The notes under the pieces: generated by a model | What the model was told of the DNA's origin: nothing | Databases searched by the model: none | Seen by the model: the letters and a program-made list of their open reading frames with translations, nothing else | DNA from: a virus | DNA: 24,529 bases | Virus record (IMG/VR): IMGVR_UViG_3300032282_002691 | Location: 1 to 24,529 of that record | Strand: one strand, 5' to 3' | Made by a program: the position numbers and the translations under genes | Part shown: piece by piece, positions 19,579-24,529 of the stretch | How positions within the stretch are numbered: the stretch's first letter is position 1 | How the letters are laid out: the number at the start of each line of letters is the position of its first letter

Positions 19579-20238
19579 GTGTCAAGCTTCAGTTTGATCC
19601 TCTACGACGAGACCGGCAAGGCGACGGGCGCGCTAGAAGCGGCGATCCGCAACGCGAAGGACTGGAAGGCCTTTTGGGCGGGCAAGGGCGGGCCGATCAG
19701 CCTGCTGTGGGCTGACAGCCGCAAGGTGATGTTCGCGACCGAAGGGCAGTCAACGGGCGCCGACTGGCCGAAGTACACGCGGCAGGAGCAACGCTACTGG
19801 CTGCCGATCAAGCGGTGGTCTCTAGGGGTCAAGAAGATCGCCACGGGCGGCATCTTGCGTTGGACGCCGACGCCCAGGTCGTCGACACCGGCGGCACACG
19901 AACGGCTCTACCCGTCGATGACGGTCACGAACCACCCGAACTACGTCTACGACGTCAGCGGCACGTCGGTGCAGCTCGGCACGTCGCTGCCCTACGCCCG
20001 CAACCACAACTTGGGGATCGGCGCCTACAGGCGCAAGACGTCGCGCAAGAAGAGCGGCACGGTCACGATCCCCACCCCGAAGCGCCCGCTGGTTCGGTTC
20101 GGCAAGCCGTTCGCGGACGGGGTGCAGAAGGAGCTGAACCGCACGGCGATGATGCAAGGCGCAGGCAAGAAGGTCGGCATCACGTCTGACGGCTTGGCTG
20201 ACCGGATCAACTTCGCGCGCGCGCAGGGTCGCCCGTGA
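19579..20238 (+). CDS. Tail completion protein, Mu G-like morphogenesis
   Basis: 219 residues from GTG at 19579, with GAGGGGG upstream; a longer frame exists but overlaps the previous gene with Arg-rich shadow sequence. SLLWADSRKVMFATEGQSTGADWPKYTRQEQRYW resembles the F-x-T-x-G-x-S/T-x-G-x-x-W motif of phage virion morphogenesis (Mu gpG-like) proteins; an HPNYVYDVSGTSVQLGTSLPYARNHNLG segment also fits. The C-terminal basic part (YRRKTSRKKSG) follows. Probably joins tail and head. Ends in a GTGA overlap with the next gene. Confidence 0.68.
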   Translation: MSSFSLILYDETGKATGALEAAIRNAKDWKAFWAGKGGPISLLWADSRKVMFATEGQSTGADWPKYTRQEQRYWLPIKRWSLGVKKIATGGILRWTPTPRSSTPAAHERLYPSMTVTNHPNYVYDVSGTSVQLGTSLPYARNHNLGIGAYRRKTSRKKSGTVTIPTPKRPLVRFGKPFADGVQKELNRTAMMQGAGKKVGITSDGLADRINFARAQGRP

Positions 20239-20846
20239 TCGCCGGAACTGCAAACGGCGCGCAGGTCGTCGCGAACGCGGCGAAGGCGCTTGTCATCGCG
20301 AACTGGTCGACGGTCTGCGACGCGGCGTGGCTGTCGGCGATGGGCGCCCCTGGCCTGCCGTCGCCGGTGGCGAACAACATCTTCACGTCGCAGCGCTCGC
20401 TCTTCACTGCCGAATCGCAGCCGAAGGTCGGGCTGACGGTCATTCGCACCGACGGGCTGATCACCGACGCCCTCGGCGCACTCGACCAGACGCACGAACT
20501 TGAGGTCAGCGTCTGCAGCGATTGGGGGTACTACGACGGCACCGGGGCGCACCCGCTGACGACGGTGCAGCCGTTCACGATCGAGGCCTACGAAACGGCG
20601 GTGCGGGCCTACGTCGAAGGCATCGTGATGATCCTTTGCTCGGCGACCTACGGCTTCATCAACTACGACGCGCGGAACCAGTCGACGGTTGGGTTCGTGT
20701 CGACGGGGATCTACAACTGCTTGCCGTCGTCGGGTCTGACGCCTGTCGACTTCGTGGTCGGCGAAGACGACACCGGGCAGACGTTGATTCAACAGACCGT
20801 TCGTGCTTCAATTCAGGTGCTTCAGCGCCGCAGCCTAGCAAGGTAA
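20235..20846 (+). CDS. Probable neck or tail terminator protein
   Basis: 203 residues, GTG start overlapping the upstream stop. N-terminal helix (NGAQVVANAAKALVIANWSTVCDAAWLSAMG), then beta-rich part with LEVSVCSDWGYYDGTGAHPL and helices AYETAVRAYVEGIVMILCSATYGF, ending in strands (TGQTLIQQTVRASIQVLQRRS). Tail terminators sit just before the tail tube gene and have this alpha/beta pattern. No recognised motif; the name is from position and fold pattern. Confidence 0.5.
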   Translation: MIAGTANGAQVVANAAKALVIANWSTVCDAAWLSAMGAPGLPSPVANNIFTSQRSLFTAESQPKVGLTVIRTDGLITDALGALDQTHELEVSVCSDWGYYDGTGAHPLTTVQPFTIEAYETAVRAYVEGIVMILCSATYGFINYDARNQSTVGFVSTGIYNCLPSSGLTPVDFVVGEDDTGQTLIQQTVRASIQVLQRRSLAR

Positions 20847-20850
20847 CAAA

Positions 20851-21915
20851 ATGTCGTACTTGATCGCGAGTAACACAAGCGCTGTCTTCATCAAAACGCA
20901 GTCGGCGCTCGGCAGCTTCGACGACCCGACCGCGTCGGCGACGAACGCGATCCGCGTGGTCGGCACGCCGAAGTTCGCCCCGCGCGGCGCTGGCATCATT
21001 CAGCGTACTGACATCTACACCCCGTTCGGCGGCGGTCAGGCGGCAGTCACGGGCGGCATCGGTTGGGACATCACCCTGCAGACCGAACTCTTCTGGCGGT
21101 TCGACGAGGCGCAAGGGCCGAACTCGGCGTACATCACGACGGCGGCATCGCAGCTGGCAGCCCTGTGGCTTGCGTCGCCGTGGGCGATCACGCTGCCGAA
21201 CACCGACACGCTGCTGACGGTGCAGCCGTACTTCTTCGCCGACGTTGACCGGGCTACGCAGAACTACGCGGTGCAGCCGTTCAGCATCACCTACGAAGAG
21301 TCGAACGGCAAGCGGTACGACGCGTTCGACTGCATCTGCGTGCCGAAGATCAGCTGGGAATCGGGCGGCAAGATCATGATCGACTGGACGATCAAGGGCA
21401 AGTGGGTCAACGTCAGCAGCAGCGGCAACACGGTGCCGATCTACCCTGAGCAATACACGGTGACGCCGAAACCGCAGCCCCCGCTGATCGGTCAGAACGC
21501 GTCGATGTCGCTGACGGGCTTCTTCGGCGCTGACACGAACGCGCTGTCGAAGGTGACGGTCGACACGGGGTGGGCGATCAACGACGTGATGGACACGCGG
21601 CAGGCCTTCGGGTTCGGGCTTGGCTTCATCGCCCTGACGACCTACCCGACGATCGCTGTCGAGGTGGCGAACTTCGCCGAAACGGTGCAGCCGGACTGGA
21701 CTAACGCTCAGGCGAACACGATCAGCGCGACCTACGACCTGATCGTGACGCTGGCGATCGGCGGCAACAGCATCATCTTCACGCTGTCAGAGCCGCAGCT
21801 GATCGAATGGCCTGCGCCTGGCGACGCGAACGGCTACCGCAACATCGGTCTGAAGTTCGGCGGCATACCGAACAGCGGTCAGACGACGGTCATGTCGATC
21901 AAGTTCAACTCCTAA
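20851..21915 (+). CDS. Major tail tube protein
   Basis: 354 residues, ATG at 20851 with AAGG upstream. Beta-rich, Gly/Thr/Ser-heavy with repeated strands (GIGWDITLQTELFWRFDEA; KIMIDWTIKGKWVNVSSSG; NASMSLTGFFGADTN), typical of tail tube subunits. It directly precedes the frameshifted tail chaperone and tape measure, the conserved order in siphoviruses. The C-terminal half (LSKVTVDTGWAIND; QPDWTNAQANTISATYDLIVTLAIGG) may be a second domain, since tube proteins are often 200-250 residues. Confidence 0.75.
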   Translation: MSYLIASNTSAVFIKTQSALGSFDDPTASATNAIRVVGTPKFAPRGAGIIQRTDIYTPFGGGQAAVTGGIGWDITLQTELFWRFDEAQGPNSAYITTAASQLAALWLASPWAITLPNTDTLLTVQPYFFADVDRATQNYAVQPFSITYEESNGKRYDAFDCICVPKISWESGGKIMIDWTIKGKWVNVSSSGNTVPIYPEQYTVTPKPQPPLIGQNASMSLTGFFGADTNALSKVTVDTGWAINDVMDTRQAFGFGLGFIALTTYPTIAVEVANFAETVQPDWTNAQANTISATYDLIVTLAIGGNSIIFTLSEPQLIEWPAPGDANGYRNIGLKFGGIPNSGQTTVMSIKFNS

Positions 21916-21967
21916 CGGGTCGCCAGTCGGCACACCCACCCCACCACCTTCGTCGCAAGGGCAACGC

Positions 21968-22348
21968 ATGGCAATCGAGTTCGTCGAACAGCACCGGATC
22001 ACGGTCAAGAGCAAAGGTCAGACCGGCACGCTGCTAGCGCGTGAGCCTAACGCACTGGAGGGGGCGCGCTACATGGCGGCACTGCAGCGTCACGGGGTAG
22101 GCCTACGGGAGACAGACCCCGACGCCTTCGAAGCCACCATCGCGCTGCACGTGGGGCTGCTTGTCGCCTGCGTGCAGGGTAGCGAAGACTGGTCGCCTGC
22201 GTTCCCTGCCGACGGCACTGAAGCCGAGCGGCGCGCGTGGCTGCTGCGGCTGTCGTGGGCGGACGTGTCGCCGATCGCCACGGCGGTCATGGGGCTTGGC
22301 TTCCCCCCTACTTCAGCCGGGTCGTCTGGCGAGACTACGCCCGGCTAG
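21968..22348 (+). CDS. Tail assembly chaperone, short form (lambda G-like)
   Basis: 126 residues ending TAG at 22346-22348. ATG at 21968 follows AAGGGCAACGC. It is charged and helical (ALEGARYMAALQRHGVGLRETDPDAFEATIALHVGLLVACV) and lies between tail tube and tape measure genes. In lambda, gpG and the frameshift product gpGT load tape measure during tail assembly. The zero-frame C-terminus after the slippery site is Gly/Ser/Thr-rich (TSAGSSGETTPG). Confidence 0.8.
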   Translation: MAIEFVEQHRITVKSKGQTGTLLAREPNALEGARYMAALQRHGVGLRETDPDAFEATIALHVGLLVACVQGSEDWSPAFPADGTEAERRAWLLRLSWADVSPIATAVMGLGFPPTSAGSSGETTPG

Positions 22349-22695
22349 TGATGACGCACGGGTTCCGCTGTTGGGAATGCCCCGACGCAACCCGCTATCA
22401 GAGAGGCTGCACGATGGGCTACAGGCAAGGGCTAGGGCACGACAGCATGACACCCGCGCCGACGACTTGCCTAGTGCTTGTCGACGAACCTGCGGGCTTC
22501 TGGTCGGCGAACAAGTTCGGCAAGATGATCGAGCGCGGGTCGCCGCAGATCGCCCTGCGTGACATGTCGCACGCGCAACTTGAACTGGCCGAAGTGGTGC
22601 AATACGAACTGCAGGAAGGCGCGAAGGCCTACGACGAACAACGCACGAAGTCAGCCGAACGCATGGCGTCGATGCTGGAGGGTCTGAAGCGATGA
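21968..22695 (+). CDS. Tail assembly chaperone, -1 frameshift long form (GT-like)
   Basis: Made by slipping back one base at CCCCCCT (22303-22309): zero frame through 22309, then reading from 22309 in the -1 frame to TGA 22693-22695, about 242 residues in total. The added 128 residues run YFSRVVWRDYARLVMTHG, then CWECPDATRYQRGC with three cysteines, and end in a helical tail (AQLELAEVVQYELQEGAKAYDEQ). No ribosome site supports an independent start for this second frame. It overlaps the tape measure start as ATGA. Confidence 0.8.
22303..22346 (+). other. Programmed -1 ribosomal frameshift site
   Basis: C CCC CCT in the zero frame fits the X XXY YYZ slippery rule exactly. After a 5-base spacer, AGCCGGG (22315-22321) pairs perfectly with CCCGGCT (22340-22346) around 18 bases; the zero-frame TAG starts on the last base of this stem. 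Slippery site, spacer and stem are all where a -1 signal needs them. Confidence 0.82.
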
Positions 22696-24431
22696 GCAGC
22701 GTAGCCGGTGCAGTAGTAACGATCGACGGCGACAGCAGCGGACTTGTGACCGCGCTTCAGAAGGGCGAGAAGGGGCTCGCTGACGTTAAGCAGGGCGCGC
22801 GCAAGCTGTCAGAGCAACTGAAGGAGGTTGGTGACGATGCCGACAAGGCAGCGGGCGATCTGATGCAGAAGCTCGGCGGCCCCGGCGCCGTGAAGGCGAT
22901 CGCAGGCATCGGCATCGCGATGGGCGCCGCGAAGGCGGGCGTCGATATGTTCCTCGACAGCAGCGAGAAGCTGTTCCGATCCTACGGGGAGCAAGGGCAG
23001 GTCATCTGGGATGATCTAGAGAAGTCGCTGTTCAACATTCAGGGCGCCTTCGCGAAGGCAGCGCTGCAGACCGACGACATGTACGTCGCTGCGGGTCGGC
23101 TTTACGCCCTTCTAGAACTGATCAAAGACATGTCGATTCAGGCTGTCGATTCGACGGTCACGGCGATCAACATTCTGCGAAAGATCCCGTTGTCGGCTGC
23201 GTGGTCGTTAGAGAAGATGGGCTTCTTCGAAGCCTTCGACCGCATGTCAAAAGAAGGTGAGGCGCGTTCGCGTGAACTCGTCAAGAACATGGACAAGTCA
23301 GCGGTGGCGTTCGGCAAGCCACTGACGGCAGCGAAGACGCTGACCGAAGCGGTTGGCGACATGGAGACAGGCTACGCCAACCTAGCAGGAAAGGCGGTCA
23401 ACCTAGAGGACAAGCAGCGGTCGCAGGCGCTGGCGAACATCGAAGGCACGATCAAGCAGGTCGAAGCGCTGGCACTGCTGCAGAATCAAGCCGACAACAT
23501 GTCAGGCGACAATCTTGGCACCCTGTCAGACGAGCAAGAAGCGCTGCTGACGCGCCTCGGCAAGCTGCGCGACGAGATCAACGCGAACGCCAAGCCACCA
23601 GCGGCGACCCCGACCGCAACGGGCGGAACGAAGGCAGACGCGACCGGCGTGAAGGAGGCTGCTGACGACACCGTGTACGCCTTCGCCCTGGCAGAAGGTG
23701 GGTACGCCGAACTGACGAAGTCGCAGGCCGACTTCCTGCTCGCATCAGAGACCATGCTAGGCGATTCGTCGTCACGCGTGATGGAGATGAAGCGGGCCGA
23801 GTTCGACAACCTAGAGAAGCTTGGTGCCAGCGTCTACCTGAACGACATCGAACTGCAGACGAAGCGCGATGAGGCGGAGGCGAAGTTGCGGGCCGACAAG
23901 GCAGCGGCGATCAAAACCGAGCAGGAGCTAGTGCTGCAGGGCAAGCTTGACGCGATCAACGAAGAGATGGAGGCGATTCAGGTCGCGAAGGAGAAGGAGA
24001 TCGCCGACGACAAGGCAGCGAAGGCAACCCTGTTCAACCTGGCGGTCACGCAGAACGGCAAGATGCTGGCGTCCGCGATCGTCGGCAACAAGAAGATGAG
24101 CGAAGTCGCCCGCGCAGCGCTCGGCAACGTGGCGTCAGGCCTCGGCGACATCGCGATGGTGGAGGCGGGCAAGTACGCTGCAGCAGGTGACTACCCGCAG
24201 GCGGCAGCGATGGCGACAGCAGGTACCCTCGGCTACACCATCGCGGCAGCGCTCGGCGCCGAGAAGAAGCCGAACGCAGGGCCGCCGACCGAACGGGCGC
24301 AGCCGGTGCAGAACTACGCCTACAACCTGCGGATCGACGCTGCCTTCGCCGACAGCGAAAGTGTCAGCCGTCGATTCGCGCAGATGCAAGAAGGCGCGCG
24401 GCAACGCGGGCTGATCACGGCGGCGGCATAA
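22692..24431 (+). CDS. Tail tape measure protein
   Basis: 579 residues, ATGA overlap with the chaperone and GGAGGG upstream. Long helical protein with charged stretches (LQKGEKGLADVKQGARKLSEQLKEVGDDADKAAGDLMQKL; AEAKLRADKAAAIKTEQELVLQGKLDAINEEMEAIQVAKEKEIADDKAAK) and hydrophobic parts near both ends (AVKAIAGIGIAMGAAKAGVDMF at about 66-87; MATAGTLGYTIAAALGA near the C-terminus). This is the usual plan of a tape measure that sets tail length and is ejected with DNA. It is short for the family; by the general rule of about 0.15 nm per residue the tail would be near 85-90 nm, a rough inference. Confidence 0.82.
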   Translation: MSSVAGAVVTIDGDSSGLVTALQKGEKGLADVKQGARKLSEQLKEVGDDADKAAGDLMQKLGGPGAVKAIAGIGIAMGAAKAGVDMFLDSSEKLFRSYGEQGQVIWDDLEKSLFNIQGAFAKAALQTDDMYVAAGRLYALLELIKDMSIQAVDSTVTAINILRKIPLSAAWSLEKMGFFEAFDRMSKEGEARSRELVKNMDKSAVAFGKPLTAAKTLTEAVGDMETGYANLAGKAVNLEDKQRSQALANIEGTIKQVEALALLQNQADNMSGDNLGTLSDEQEALLTRLGKLRDEINANAKPPAATPTATGGTKADATGVKEAADDTVYAFALAEGGYAELTKSQADFLLASETMLGDSSSRVMEMKRAEFDNLEKLGASVYLNDIELQTKRDEAEAKLRADKAAAIKTEQELVLQGKLDAINEEMEAIQVAKEKEIADDKAAKATLFNLAVTQNGKMLASAIVGNKKMSEVARAALGNVASGLGDIAMVEAGKYAAAGDYPQAAAMATAGTLGYTIAAALGAEKKPNAGPPTERAQPVQNYAYNLRIDAAFADSESVSRRFAQMQEGARQRGLITAAA

Positions 24432-24432
24432 G

Positions 24433-24529
24433 ATGGCGAACTTCCCCCTGGCGACATGGCAGGTGACAGCCCCTGCGTTCACTGTAGCGAACGCGATCGG
24501 GTCGGTATCGATACCTGCAGCGACCGGCA
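24433..24529 (+). CDS. Tail protein, N-terminal fragment
   Basis: ATG at 24433, one base after the tape measure stop; 32 codons are visible before the window ends (MANFPLATWQVTAPAFTVANAIGSVSIPAATG). No motif is visible in so short a piece. Position after the tape measure suggests a distal tail or minor tail protein. Translation probably depends on coupling, as no clear ribosome site is seen. Confidence 0.55.
   Translation, partial: MANFPLATWQVTAPAFTVANAIGSVSIPAATG

Noticed and set aside
20842-20847. GGTAAC before the tail tube gene as an extra array site
   Set aside because: It is a single copy formed by the preceding stop codon and its surroundings; another single copy overlaps the start of the gene at 4680. 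Both fit chance.
22237-22695. Independent gene in the second chaperone frame
   Set aside because: Its apparent GTG start lies inside the first frame with no ribosome site, while a perfect -1 slippery site and stem join the two frames.
1-24529. CRISPR array, integrase or attachment site, insertion sequence
   Set aside because: No regularly spaced direct repeats with spacers, no integrase or transposase motif, and no terminal repeats were seen.

Overview
This window is part of a tailed double-stranded DNA bacteriophage (or prophage) genome with clearly GC-rich sequence, so the host is probably a high-GC bacterium. No host marker is visible. The phage assignment rests on a full head and tail gene set (terminase, portal, protease, decoration proteins, major capsid, tail tube, frameshifted tail chaperone, tape measure) beside phage recombination and replication genes. 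No tail sheath gene is seen, which fits a siphovirus-like particle, although the tail tip lies beyond the right edge. No integrase, tRNA, insertion sequence or CRISPR array was found.

Left half (1-9860), all on the minus strand and read right to left: a small ribbon-helix-helix-like protein, a DExH helicase, a Toprim/DUF927 primase-helicase, then a break at 5042-5167 with a candidate promoter. After it come two small unknown genes, a YqaJ-type exonuclease, an unknown gene, RecT, an unknown HTH-like gene, a RuvC-like nuclease, two tiny probable membrane proteins and a DNA methyltransferase cut by the window edge. The exonuclease and RecT form a single-strand-annealing recombination pair, the resolvase would process branched DNA, and the primase and helicase would run replication.

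Centre (9861-10435): about 575 bp without a gene lie between the two divergent operons. This holds the most striking structure in the window: a roughly 265-bp imperfect palindrome (9951-10215) built from ten GTTACC-like sites in two homologous arms, arranged symmetrically around a perfect short palindrome at 10084. It is a good candidate for a divergent operator/promoter region or a replication origin.

Right half (10436-24529), plus strand: small and large terminase, a 1073-residue portal fused to a MuF-like domain with an internal duplication, a Mu I-like protease/scaffold, two paralogous decoration proteins, major capsid, connector and tail completion genes, tail tube, tail chaperone with a textbook -1 frameshift site, tape measure, and the start of a tail gene. 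One small winged-helix-like gene (15371-15613) runs on the opposite strand inside this late operon. After the major capsid gene lie two overlapping, mutually exclusive hairpins, one terminator-like and one that covers part of the next gene's ribosome binding site.

Genes are packed tightly: ten junctions use ATGA or GTGA stop/start overlaps, and many starts share an AGGA-plus-GATC-type ribosome binding leader.
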